Of a stretch of DNA of 64,000 nucleotides, positions 17,705 to 26,911 are shown in pieces. The DNA comes from Bacillus sp. OK048 (GTDB taxonomy: Bacteria > Bacillota > Bacilli > Bacillales > Cytobacillaceae). A model generated the notes under the pieces. That model did no database searches. It saw nothing but the letters and a program-made list of their open reading frames with translations, and was not told the DNA's origin. Both the position numbers and the translations under genes were made by a program. The stretch covers positions 62,001 through 126,000 of the forward strand of contig NZ_FNHN01000002.1 of NCBI RefSeq assembly GCF_900103525.1, written 5' to 3'. Position 1 is the stretch's first letter; every line of letters begins with the position of its first letter.

Positions 17705-18093
17705 TTATTGAGCAAGCCATCCTCCATCAACAAAAACAGTTTGCCCTGTCATATAATTACTAGCATCTGAAGCTAGTAAAATAGCTACCCCTGCCAATTC
17801 ATCAGCCACACCTAATCTATTCATAGGTGTCTTACCAACGATTTTTTCACGTACTTTTGGATTGCTTAGTTCAACCCTATTCATTTCGGTTTCGATATAA
17901 GCAGGACCCATCGCATTGACTTGGATTCCATACCTAACCCATTCGAGGGCAAGCGATCTAGTTAGATTGATGACTGCAGCCTTACTGGCAGTATAAGAAC
18001 TTATACCGAGATCACCGACAGCACCTGCGACAGAAGCAAGATTAATGATTTTTCCAGATCCTTGTTCCTTCATTACCTTAGCTGCAGCCTGCA
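17705..18093 (-). pseudogene. 5'-truncated short-chain dehydrogenase
   Basis: C-terminal part of an SDR closely similar to the intact gene at 18641-19411: AAAKVMKEQGSGKIINLASVAGAVGD, catalytic Ser with YTASK (Tyr and Lys), and the end TGQTVFVDGGWLAQ. The N-terminal Rossmann half with the TGxxxGxG motif is missing. Similarity stops at about 18093, where a groEL fragment on the other strand begins. An ORF continues to 18232 but the added residues are not SDR-like. It is a deletion or recombination product of a tandem SDR pair. Confidence 0.8.
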
Positions 18094-18315
18094 TTGGCTG
18101 CAATCGAGGAAGGGATTGTTGTAGGTGGAGGAACTGCCTTACTCCAAGTTTTACCCGAAATAAGGGAACAAATAAGTCATTTTGAAGGAGATAGATACAA
18201 CGGGGCTCAGGTTGTGTTGGATGCCTTAACAACTCCTCTCATAACTATTGCAAATAACTGTGGATTATATGATCATAATGACAATGTGTTAACAGAATAT
18301 ATTCACTTTTCCTAA
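18094..18315 (+). pseudogene. groEL (chaperonin 60) internal fragment
   Basis: About 70 codons with chaperonin sequence: AAIEEGIVVGGGTALLQVLPEI, then GAQVVLDALTTPLITIANNCGL, matching the part of GroEL after the apical domain (AAVEEGIVPGGG...). Neither the N-terminal 400 residues nor the GGM tail is present. It abuts the truncated SDR head-on at about 18094 and ends at a stop after EYIHFS, where similarity has already been lost. The divergence from housekeeping GroEL suggests it came from a second, accessory groEL. Confidence 0.75.
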
Positions 18316-18640
18316 ATCGTTGTATGTTCAACGGTATTATAGAGAGCTTCCTTCTAATATCGTTTAAAAACCAAGAAAGCGCTCGCGGAATATCAAAAAC
18401 CCTTCACTCTCATTTTAAATTTTATATGTCGGTATTTCCCATCGACCGGCTTTATGTTAGAATACCCATGATTAATATCACGCTTTCTATTAATGCAAAT
18501 ATTATGCCAAATTTAAAGGAAATTAATTTTCAGACTATTATCAAGGTGACAATTGGTACTTTCTGCCTTTTTCAGGATTTTCTTATTAGTATTCCTATCT
18601 GTAGTAGACATGCGTTACAATTGTCTTCCTCTTATTACCA
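18316..18640. other. gene-free region after the groEL fragment
   Basis: About 325 bp, AT-rich. A 107-codon frame crosses it on the plus strand but has no recognisable motif or ribosome binding site. It is probably decayed sequence from the rearrangement that produced the two fragments to its left. Confidence 0.5.
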
Positions 18641-19411
18641 TTATTGAGCTAACCATCCTCCATCGACATAGATCGTTTGACCTGTGATAAAACTGCTTGC
18701 ATCCGAAGCAAGTAATATAACTGCACCTTCCAGCTCTTCAGGGGTTCCTAGCCGTTTTAGCGGTGTTTTACTAATAATTTTATTTCTTACTTTTTCGTTA
18801 CTTAATTCCTCTTGGTTCATTTCAGTTTCAATATAGGCTGGGCCTATTGCGTTTACAGTAATTCCGTATCTCGCCCATTCTAAGGCAAGGGATCTTGTTA
18901 AATTAATAACCGCACCTTTGCTTGCCGTATAAGCACATATTCCTACATCCCCAACAGCTCCTACAACGGAAGCAATATTAATAATTCTCCCATGCCCCTG
19001 TGACTTCATCGTCTTTGCGGCTACTTGTGAACAAAAGAATAAGGATTTGACATTCAAATTCATAACCCTATCCCACTCTTCCTCTGTCACCTCTAACGCA
19101 AATTTCGTTTCGGAAGTACCCGCATTATTCACTAAGATATCAAATGTGCCAAACTCTTCTATCACCTTTGAAGCCATATTTTTGATTGAATCGATCTTAG
19201 TCAAATCTGTAGTTAATCCGATTGCCTTTCTGCCCAAATGTTTTATTTCATTTACTACCTCTGTATTTCTGACTTCATCACGGCCAACGACCGCAACGTT
19301 TGCTCCTTTTTTCGCTAAAGCTAGGGCCATTAACCGCCCTAACCCGCGGTTACCTCCTGTGACAATAGCTGTTTTATTATTTAAATCAAAGATATCTGCC
19401 ATTTTCATCAA
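18641..19411 (-). CDS. short-chain dehydrogenase/reductase (SDR)
   Basis: 256 residues, full length. Cofactor motif TGGNRGLG (about 18-25), NNAG (about 93-96), catalytic Ser in INIASVVGAVGD, YTASKGA (Tyr, Lys) and the C-terminal TGQTIYVDGGWLAQ. Of the FabG/gluconate-5-dehydrogenase-like classical SDR group; substrate unknown. It is the intact paralogue of the truncated copy at 17705-18093. The start at 19411 is MMKM; the ATG at 19402 is equally possible. Confidence 0.88.
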   Translation of the reverse strand: MMKMADIFDLNNKTAIVTGGNRGLGRLMALALAKKGANVAVVGRDEVRNTEVVNEIKHLGRKAIGLTTDLTKIDSIKNMASKVIEEFGTFDILVNNAGTSETKFALEVTEEEWDRVMNLNVKSLFFCSQVAAKTMKSQGHGRIINIASVVGAVGDVGICAYTASKGAVINLTRSLALEWARYGITVNAIGPAYIETEMNQEELSNEKVRNKIISKTPLKRLGTPEELEGAVILLASDASSFITGQTIYVDGGWLAQ

Positions 19412-19620
19412 CTCCTATTTTAAATTTCCTTCTTACCTATCTAATACACAAAAATCATGCCGAAATGAAAAGTATTAAATAAACAGAGATAGAACAGTCC
19501 CAATAGGAGTAAAAGCCTCGGAAAAGTTAGAAGTTGAAAATAAAAAATCATTCCCATAATCATCTTTAGGAGAGTAATTATTATTTATAAGAAGTTTATT
19601 ACTAACTCTAATTCCGCTTC

Positions 19621-20254
19621 TATAGTCATGTACTTAAACAAGGATCCCTAGTGGCTCGTCGATATAATCTAAATGCAAACATGGTAAGTCGTTGGTGTAC
19701 TGAATACAAAAACGGGCAATACGGAGACATGTAAATTATGGGAGGCAGACATTAAATACGGCTATGTCGAGGGTGAAGATCGATTTTTCTTTGTCATGTC
19801 CATAATTCATGTCTATGACCGAAGCATTGTGGACTACCATATCGGCCTAAGTTGTACAGGCAGCGACGTGAATCAAGCGGTGCAGAGGGCTTTATTTAAA
19901 CTCCAACAATTCGATGAATTGGAAAAACCTGTGATTCGAACAGACAATGGACCACAGTTTATTTCCCATACCTTCGAGCAGTTTTGTGGAAATTACAAAA
20001 TTAAACATGAAAGAATTCCACCAAAAACACCGAATATGAATGCCCATATCGAGTCATTCCATCGGATCTTTGAGGATGATTGCTTATCCAGATGGCAATT
20101 TGAAACATATGCACAGGCCTATGAAGTTGTCACAGAATTCATGGTTTTCTACAACGAAAGACGCATGCATTCGAGTATTCTAGATTTATCACCAATGGAA
20201 TTTTACAAGAAACAAATGCAGGAAAAGATGCAAATCAAAGAGGTTCGGGTTTAA
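19621..20254 (+). mobile_element. IS3-family insertion sequence remnant
   Basis: Two transposase pieces. At 19621-19734 an OrfA-type helix-turn-helix segment (LVARRYNLNANMVSRWCTEY) ends at TAA. From about 19743 the OrfB catalytic part starts abruptly (WEADIKYGYVEGEDRFFFV) and continues to 20254 with the rve motifs VYDRSIVDYHIG, RTDNGPQF (Asp), HIESFHRIFEDD (Glu), FYNERRMHSSI. The C-terminal half of OrfA and the N-terminal half of OrfB are deleted, so the element is dead. Terminal repeats could not be fixed. Confidence 0.8.
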
Positions 20255-20515
20255 TCCCCTTTCCATTTTTTCTTCCTTTTGTCCCAAAATAAAAACAGCT
20301 ATTTCTGGAGTGGAATCAAGGGCGACGATAGTCGGGCGAAGCCTTTACCCTTGATGGAATGGAAGAAATGGCTAGACTCCAAAAAGGATAAAAGGAAACG
20401 AAAAGCAATGTAAATTTAAGAAAAAGTTAGATTAAGAATGATATTGTCCAAAATTCGGGGGTTAATCCGGAACGGCTTTCCTGCTTTCCCCCTTGCTGCG
20501 CAAAAAGCAGTAATT
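20255..20515. other. IS-adjacent gene-free region
   Basis: About 260 bp after the IS3 remnant, with a GC-richer hairpin-like stretch (ATCAAGGGCGACG...CCCTTGAT around 20327-20354). It probably includes the IS end. No gene seen. Confidence 0.4.
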
Positions 20516-20564
20516 TTAGGAATGACTCTGTTTAATTTTTTTCATATAGTAATCTAATTTTATC

Positions 20565-20606
20565 GTTTTCACCTGTTCTTCAAATAGTTGAAGAACAGGT
20601 GAAAAC
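20565..20606. repeat. perfect 19-bp inverted repeat with ATAG loop
   Basis: GTTTTCACCTGTTCTTCAA at 20565-20583 and its exact complement at 20588-20606. There is no T run after either arm, so it is not a standard terminator. It lies in the tail region after the acyl-CoA synthetase gene, inside a 73-codon frame that has no known motif. Confidence 0.85.
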
Positions 20607-20733
20607 CATTGTCCAAATAAAGTTTTTCGTGTAACCTTGTCCAAGTGAGTGTCCTTTATTAGTGCATTTGGACGGGTTACCACCTGATTAATTAATGCAA
20701 CATTAGTGTACCTACGTAAATATATAGTACGTT

Positions 20734-22299
20734 TCACCTGTTTAGAATCTTCTTGGAATACTGTTCTTTTAAAGTACGACGAACAATTTTCCCTGTCGGA
20801 TTTTTTGGCAGCTGTTCGACAAAGTCTACCGATTTAGGTATTTTATATCCAGCCAACTTATCACGACAATAATCAATAATTTCTTGCTCTTCGACTACTT
20901 CTCCCGGTTTTAACCCAATTACTGCATGCACTCTTTCGCCCCATAGTTCATCAAATAACCCAATTACTGCTACTTCGTACACTTTTGGATGTCTTGAAAT
21001 GACGTTCTCCACTTCTGAAGGATAGACATTTTCTCCTCCGCTGATGATAATGTCCTTTTTTCTGTCTCCCAAGTAGATAAAGCCTTCCTCATCCATTCGG
21101 GCCATATCCCCTATTGACAACCAATCTTCTCGGTGTGCTTCTCTCGTCGCTTCAGGGTTATCCCAATACTCATCTAATAGTACACAGATACCTCTAACAT
21201 AAAGCTCTCCAATCTCACCTTCGGGAACTTTATTTCCATCTTCATCCAGGAGGCGAATTTCCTGACCTACTACGACTTGACCGACTGAACATGCTTTTCT
21301 ATACTGATCCCCCGGGCGTAATAGGGTTACGATGCCCGCTTCAGTAGCACCGTAAAACTCATATAAATCTGCCCCTGAAAAAAACTTAAGAGTTTCTTCT
21401 TTGGTTTTTAACATGATTGGAGCTGAACTGCTCAAAAGCATCCGAAGAGAAGACATATCATACTTATTTTTAATATTTTCAGGTAAATTCAATATCATAG
21501 TAAGCATAGTCGGAACCAACGAAGTTAAAGTAATTTTCTCTTTTTGAATAATACTTAATAACTCTTCTGGATTAAAGCCGATAGAAGGAAAGACGACACT
21601 TGTTCCACCATTTATGGCTATCATTTGTAAGAACCAAGTGGAATTCCCATGAAACATTGGCATAATTAACAGCATCTTATCTGTACAATTAATTCCCCCA
21701 AATTCCTTTGCAAACACGAGAAGATTTGTTACCATTTTCCGGTGAGTAATCACTGCTCCCTTAGGAAATCCCGTTGTACCGGAAGTATATCCTATTAAAA
21801 GGGGATCATTTTCCCTAACATCTACTTCAGGATTATCTGATGAGGAGGATTTTAACCACTCTTCATAATTAATGGCTTTATCCTTTACACCTAAACCCAC
21901 ATAATAAGCAAGAGTTGGTGCATCTTTTTTAATCTCCTCGACTAATTCAGAAAAGGATGCTTCGTATATAATCGCTTTGGCTTTGGAGTTGTTAATTACA
22001 TACTGAACTTCCGAGGCCGTAAAACGAAAATTTACGGGAACCACTATAATACCTGCTTTGGCCAAACCATGGTATATCTCAAGCCATTCAGCACGATTGT
22101 AAAATAAGACTGCACAACGATCCCCTTTTTTGAGTCCCCTTTTTATCAAGTTATTAGCTAATTGATTAGCTCTTTCTTCTACTTCAGCATAGGTATATCT
22201 CGTATCACCAAAAATAATTGCCGTTTTATTAGAGTATTTCGCAGCAGTAATAGACAGTAATTTTCCAAGCGTGAATTCCATCATGATCCCCCCTAACAT
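20734..22299 (-). CDS. AMP-dependent acyl-CoA synthetase
   Basis: 521 residues of the ANL superfamily. Visible motifs: P-loop YTSGTTGFPKGA (about 170-181), YGATE (about 317-321), GDMARMDEEGFIYLGDRKKDIIISGGENVYPSEVE (about 395-430) and the C-terminal catalytic Lys in PKNPTGKIVRR. It activates a carboxylic acid as its CoA thioester and so would feed the acyl-CoA dehydrogenases nearby; the acid is not known. The ATG at 22284 (MEFTLGKLL) may be the true start, since the upstream codons add an unusual MLGGIM. Confidence 0.92.
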   Translation of the reverse strand: MLGGIMMEFTLGKLLSITAAKYSNKTAIIFGDTRYTYAEVEERANQLANNLIKRGLKKGDRCAVLFYNRAEWLEIYHGLAKAGIIVVPVNFRFTASEVQYVINNSKAKAIIYEASFSELVEEIKKDAPTLAYYVGLGVKDKAINYEEWLKSSSSDNPEVDVRENDPLLIGYTSGTTGFPKGAVITHRKMVTNLLVFAKEFGGINCTDKMLLIMPMFHGNSTWFLQMIAINGGTSVVFPSIGFNPEELLSIIQKEKITLTSLVPTMLTMILNLPENIKNKYDMSSLRMLLSSSAPIMLKTKEETLKFFSGADLYEFYGATEAGIVTLLRPGDQYRKACSVGQVVVGQEIRLLDEDGNKVPEGEIGELYVRGICVLLDEYWDNPEATREAHREDWLSIGDMARMDEEGFIYLGDRKKDIIISGGENVYPSEVENVISRHPKVYEVAVIGLFDELWGERVHAVIGLKPGEVVEEQEIIDYCRDKLAGYKIPKSVDFVEQLPKNPTGKIVRRTLKEQYSKKILNR

Positions 22300-22397
22300 T
22301 TATACACTTTAGAAACCCGAAAATTATATGATTCATAGTTTTCGGGCTCAGTCATTAACTGATAATTTCAGAATTGAACTACCCAGCAAGAGGTTGC

Positions 22398-23693
22398 CTA
22401 CAATGAAGGCGGTTTCACAGCAATTTGCTCCAAAGCTTTATCTCTATTTGTTGAAATACTTAATAATACAGATAATAGCGCAGCAAGAAGCATTCCAAAA
22501 CCAAGGATATAAAACCCTGAACCAATATTTGAACCGACACTAGCAAAGGCAACAATTGGTGGACCAATCACCCCGCCAAAATTCCCAAATAAATTTATGA
22601 AACCATTATGCGAACCCGTGTGTTCTGGAGGGATATTATCCAAACACCAAGCCCACCAAGCTCCAAATGGTGTATAAATCCCAATCGCACTTATGCACAG
22701 CAAAAGGTAACTCAAAACCGGATCATGGATAAAATAACTCACTAAAAGCGCTGTTCCACCTAGAGTAAGCGGCCAAGCGACATATTTTCCACGTGTCATT
22801 TTCCTATCAGAAAGACGGGAATTTATAAACATGGAAATGGAACCCAGGAGTGGTGGAAGGGCACTTAACAATCCAACCGTTGTTAATGTGCCGCCGTTTA
22901 TTGACTTTACCACTGTTGGAAGCCACAACCCATATGCGTATAATCCCGTCAACCAAAACAGGTATATAAAACCTAGGGCCCAAAGACGGGATGATAGTAT
23001 CGATTTTACAAAGGGTTGTTTTTGAGTAGAAACATCATTTGTTTGAATACCCCTATTTTTAAGAATGAACTCTCGTTCTGTCTCAGAAAGCCTTTTATCC
23101 TCCGCTGGGTCGTCGGTTAATAGGAAAATTGCTAATACCGCTAAGATTATTGGTGGCAGGGCTTGGAGGAAAAACATCATTTTCCAATCCCACATATCAA
23201 TCATCCAGCCTGCAAATGGAGATAAAACAACACTGGATAAAGGAACAGCTAATAGGAATAACCCAGAGATTTGTGCACGTTCATTTACAGGAAACCATTT
23301 TATTGTCAAAACCATGAAGGAGGGCCACATAGCACCTTCTGCCAATCCCAACAGAAACCGTACAGCTACTAAACTTTCAATTGACTGCATGAATCCAGTC
23401 AAGCCGCTAAAAACGCCAAATAACGTCGTCGCAAAAATAATAACCCACTTTGCACTAAATCGCTGGGCGATCCATCCTCCAGGCATTTGCGTTAGAATAT
23501 AACCCAAAAAGAACGCAGACAACAAGAAGCCCATTTCTCTAGAGGAAAGACCCAATTCACTAGTCATACTTGGTGCGGCCATTCCGATGTTCGAGCGGTC
23601 TATAAATGCAAATAAATATACGAGGAACAAGAAAAATCCTATACGATACCATCTCGTTTTTGGAATTGCGTTTCCTAATTTTTTTAATTGCAT
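22398..23693 (-). CDS. MFS transporter, ACS (anion:cation symporter) type
   Basis: 431 residues with twelve hydrophobic segments and the family pattern FAFIDRSNIGMAAPSM in TM1, GGWIAQRFSAKW loop 2-3 and a second half from about residue 240. ACS members take up organic acids such as glucarate, phthalate or hexuronates. It follows the ThDP enzyme gene by 18 bp and is likely cotranscribed with it, so it probably imports the substrate of this pathway. Start ATG preceded by GGAGGAATAAT. Confidence 0.9.
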   Translation of the reverse strand: MQLKKLGNAIPKTRWYRIGFFLFLVYLFAFIDRSNIGMAAPSMTSELGLSSREMGFLLSAFFLGYILTQMPGGWIAQRFSAKWVIIFATTLFGVFSGLTGFMQSIESLVAVRFLLGLAEGAMWPSFMVLTIKWFPVNERAQISGLFLLAVPLSSVVLSPFAGWMIDMWDWKMMFFLQALPPIILAVLAIFLLTDDPAEDKRLSETEREFILKNRGIQTNDVSTQKQPFVKSILSSRLWALGFIYLFWLTGLYAYGLWLPTVVKSINGGTLTTVGLLSALPPLLGSISMFINSRLSDRKMTRGKYVAWPLTLGGTALLVSYFIHDPVLSYLLLCISAIGIYTPFGAWWAWCLDNIPPEHTGSHNGFINLFGNFGGVIGPPIVAFASVGSNIGSGFYILGFGMLLAALLSVLLSISTNRDKALEQIAVKPPSL

Positions 23694-23711
23694 ATTATTC
23701 CTCCGTAATAG

Positions 23712-25406
23712 TTATTTAGTTGTAGTTTTATAGTTTATAGCTTGTTCCTCTGGAATTTGAGCAAGACCCCTTGCCAAGTCGGGAGAAACGACATCCATAT
23801 CCGTTTCTACATTAACCAATGCTGGTACCCCGGATTCGATAGATCTTTGTAGAGCATCTGGAAGCTGCGACAACTCTGTCACCCATTCTCCATGTCCCCC
23901 GAATGCTTCCATAATTAAGTCGTAGCGCGTTGTATTTAAAGTAGTACCAACTGTGTACTCTGGGCCATAGTCTAATTCCATGGCCTTTCGTTCAATATTC
24001 CAGCCTCCATTGTTACTAACAACAATTACAAACGGAATTTTGTGTCTAACCGCAGTGTCTAATTCCGCTAAGGTAAATCCTAATGAGCCATCTCCAGTTA
24101 CTAAGATTACTGGTGATTCGGGACGGGCAAGTTTGGCAGCTATAGCTGCAGAAATGCCAATACCAATTGTGCCTAATGCACCAGGATCTACATAATGTCC
24201 TGGCAAGTCACGACCAAACGCAAGCCTGCTATAGGAAAGGATATCTCCTCCATCAGCAACTATGGTTGTATCTTTCGTTAAATACTTATTTACTTCGTAA
24301 CAAAGTCGAAGCGGGTGGATTGGCGAAGATGTCAACTCGGCTGCTTGTAGATCTAATCGATCCCTGTTATCGCGATCCTTCTTTTGCAATTTCTCTACCC
24401 ACGAAGAAAACTGCTGAGATACATTAGTTTGATCTTGTAATGCCGTATCCAGCTCCATGATAAATTTTCGAACATCACTAATTACAGGCACATCAATAGG
24501 ACGAGTTCGGGCGAGTTCAGTTGGATCCGTATCTACCTGAACGAATATAGAATCTTTTGAGAACCTTGGCTCAAAACCGTAACCTAAAATAAAGTTAAGT
24601 CGTGCACCAAGAATAATAACTACATCTGCAGTTGCCATTGCAAGCGAACGTGCTGCTCCTACATGGAGTGGGTGTCTATCCGGAAAAACCCCCTTATTCA
24701 GAGATGTCGTCAAAACCGGTACTCCATGGCGCTCTGCAAAATCGATCAATGCTTCGTGAGCCCCAGAAAAGAATGTACCCCCTCCTGCAATAATAATCGG
24801 TCTCTTAGCATTCTTCAGAATTGATGCAACGCTTTGGACAGCCGACAGATCAGGAGCTGGTGGGTCGACAACTAATGTGTCGCTAACCTGTTCCAACCAA
24901 TTTGGGTCCGCCTCAGCCTTAAAAACACTTGTCGGTATATCTAGGAAAACAGGTCCTGGCTTCCCACTACTAGTTGTTTGAAACGCTCTATTAACCCACA
25001 TAGGAATTTTCTTCGTTTCAAAGATGAGTTCAGCAAATTTTGTAATTGGTTTCATAATTCCCGTTTGATCAATTTCCTGCATTGCCCCCATTCCCATTTG
25101 AGCAATAGGTGCATGTGCTCCAATTACTACCATCGGAGTTGCAGCTTGAAAAGCTGTAGCAACACCGGTTGTTGTATTTGTTACTCCAGGTCCAGCCGTT
25201 GCTAATACAACAGCAGGCTGCCCCGTAAGACGGGCCCATGCATACGCCATATGAGCGGCAGCTTCTTCATGCCGTACATCAACAATATGGATTCCATAGT
25301 CAATCAACGCCTTGTATACGAAACTAATGTGTCCACCATTAAGTGAAAAGACCTTTCGTACTCCCTTTTTATAGAGAGCCGCAACAAGTAGCTCAGCTCC
25401 ATTCAT
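23712..25406 (-). CDS. thiamine-diphosphate-dependent enzyme (acetolactate synthase/2-hydroxyacyl-CoA lyase-like)
   Basis: 564 residues with the three-domain ThDP fold: PYR domain with the catalytic Glu in VDVRHEEAAAHMA (about 45), central Rossmann-like domain (about 190-330) and PP domain with the ThDP/Mg motif GDGSLGFTLAELDTAVRHKIPFVIVVSNN (about 440-468). Acetolactate synthase, oxalyl-CoA decarboxylase and 2-hydroxyacyl-CoA lyase share this layout and I cannot separate them; the catabolic context favours a lyase or decarboxylase. Start ATG follows GGAGGGGA. Its first 46 codons and upstream region are duplicated just upstream. Confidence 0.88.
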   Translation of the reverse strand: MNGAELLVAALYKKGVRKVFSLNGGHISFVYKALIDYGIHIVDVRHEEAAAHMAYAWARLTGQPAVVLATAGPGVTNTTTGVATAFQAATPMVVIGAHAPIAQMGMGAMQEIDQTGIMKPITKFAELIFETKKIPMWVNRAFQTTSSGKPGPVFLDIPTSVFKAEADPNWLEQVSDTLVVDPPAPDLSAVQSVASILKNAKRPIIIAGGGTFFSGAHEALIDFAERHGVPVLTTSLNKGVFPDRHPLHVGAARSLAMATADVVIILGARLNFILGYGFEPRFSKDSIFVQVDTDPTELARTRPIDVPVISDVRKFIMELDTALQDQTNVSQQFSSWVEKLQKKDRDNRDRLDLQAAELTSSPIHPLRLCYEVNKYLTKDTTIVADGGDILSYSRLAFGRDLPGHYVDPGALGTIGIGISAAIAAKLARPESPVILVTGDGSLGFTLAELDTAVRHKIPFVIVVSNNGGWNIERKAMELDYGPEYTVGTTLNTTRYDLIMEAFGGHGEWVTELSQLPDALQRSIESGVPALVNVETDMDVVSPDLARGLAQIPEEQAINYKTTTK

Positions 25407-26056
25407 TCATTTCCCCTCCAAAGATTATAAATAATATTACATGGATAACAAATTCTGGTACAATTTATAAACCACACATTTCATTTCCAAAACCTATGAT
25501 TTTATCAATATGTACCTACATGAAGACTCACCTCCTTTCAAAAAAAATACCTGTTTATGCAAGCAATCTTTGTATTTGTTTTCGTTTGTCTCTGGACCAC
25601 TATTTTCGATGTCTCAGTATTATTTGAGCAATTATATAATTGTCTTAAACCATATTAATAGTCATGCCGTACATCAACAATATGGATTCCATAGTCAATC
25701 AACGCCTTGTATACGAAACTAATGTGTCCACCATTAAGTGAAAAGACCTTTCGTACTCCCTTTTTATAGAGAGCCGCAACAAGTAGCTCAGCTCCATTCA
25801 TTCATTTCCCCTCCAAAGATTATAATTAATATTACATGGATAACAAATTCTGGTACAATTTATAAACCACACATTTCATTTCCAAAACCTATGATCTTAT
25901 CAATATGTACCTACATGAAGACTCATCTCCTTTCAAAAAAAATACCTGTTTATGCAAGCAATCTTTGTTTTTGTTTTCGTTTGTCTCTGGACCACTATTT
26001 TCGATGTCTCAGTATTATTTGAGCAATTATATAATTGTCTTAAACCATATTAATAG
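25267..26056. repeat. 395-bp tandem direct duplication (two units)
   Basis: Unit 1 is 25267-25661 and unit 2 is 25662-26056; they differ at only a few bases (for example at about 25431/25826 and 25501/25896). Each unit holds the last ten codons of the lrgB-like gene, the intergenic region and the first 46 codons of the ThDP gene. The outer copies keep both genes continuous, so a simple tandem duplication explains it. The inner join gives a dead hybrid of the ThDP gene 5' end (start at 25801) and the lrgB 3' end. Confidence 0.93.
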
Positions 26057-26391
26057 AATTGGAGTTAAGAAGCTTGTAATCGTTCCGGTAATAATAAAGG
26101 CAATGCTGCCAATTGCACCGGTTAATTCCCCCTCTTCCATGGCACGTACTGCTCCCAATCCATGATATGAAACACCTATAACTAACCCACTTGAAATAGG
26201 ATCTTTAATCGAGAAACGATCCAAAAAGTATCCGACAGTTAGAAATCCAAACATTCCCGAAAAAAAAGTTACTCCGACAGTAATGGAGGGGTCTCCCCCC
26301 ATTATCCTAGATAGTTCCATCGCTATAGGGGTAGTTACAGCTTCGATACTATCGAGTACACCAAGCTGGAAGGAAATCCGCCTATTCTAAT
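26027..26391 (-). pseudogene. 5'-truncated LrgB/CidB-like membrane protein
   Basis: C-terminal half of an LrgB family protein: DSIEAVTTPIAMELSRIMGG, GDPSITVGVTFFSGMFGF, VIGVSYHGLGAVRAMEEGELTGAIGSIAF. LrgB is normally about 230 residues with LrgA encoded upstream; here similarity begins at about 26391 and neither the N-terminus nor lrgA is present. The remaining frame from an internal Met at 26320 is 97 codons. Probably a relic left by the island's assembly. Confidence 0.75.
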
Positions 26392-26418
26392 AATAGTATG
26401 ATTTCCTAAGGCGATCTT

Positions 26419-26613
26419 CTATTTTAAAACACCGAATAATCCGACTTCTTGGATTATTTTTTGTATATTTATAATTTCTTTATCTAATTGTTGACTGATA
26501 TTGATGACATCTGGATGTGAAATTTCTCTATCTATTGCCATTGAATACAGCTCTTTACGATATACACCTATGCGTTTATAGCATTCTATTGCAGCTCTTA
26601 GATGCATAGTCAA
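26419..26613 (-). CDS. Spo0E-like aspartyl-phosphate phosphatase
   Basis: 64 residues, the usual size. The family signature SQQLDKEI (SxxLDxxI) is at about residues 40-47, preceded by a first helix; the motif's Asp is the catalytic residue in Spo0E, which dephosphorylates Spo0A~P and delays sporulation. The start could also be the ATG at 26607 (MHLRAA). Isolated gene, probably its own promoter. Confidence 0.8.
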   Translation of the reverse strand: MTMHLRAAIECYKRIGVYRKELYSMAIDREISHPDVINISQQLDKEIINIQKIIQEVGLFGVLK

Positions 26614-26911
26614 AATCTCCTTTTTTCTGAATTCAATTCAATCGACGTTCTAAGTTTGAGAGGAATCTATCCCTAAGCAAGAAAATAGTCCACTTTACGA
26701 GACTGTAAATTATGTTAATTACTCTTTCTAACTAAAGTAAAAAACAACAGTGACATAAGGATCCACAATTTGTAAAATACTTATTTTTCAGATTATGAGA
26801 ACATTGGGGCGTAAAGTATGTCCGTCTAAATGGTTCAGTCCGCCTTTGTTGAATTTCTGCTCAATCAGGAGAAATTCGTTTTCCCAGTCATATAAAACCC
26901 TTAGATCAGGT
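26614..26911. other. gene-free region with a hairpin
   Basis: Almost 300 bp. An inverted repeat GAATTTCT / AGAAATTC at about 26851-26878 lies past the end of the metallo-hydrolase gene, with no T run. Nothing else is recognised. Confidence 0.4.

Noticed and set aside
18324-18647. 107-codon plus-strand frame
   Set aside because: No ribosome binding site, motif or protein-like composition; lies in decayed sequence.
20516-20737. 73-codon gene after the acyl-CoA synthetase
   Set aside because: GTG start overlapping the previous stop, no motif, and a perfect hairpin runs through it; treated as non-coding.
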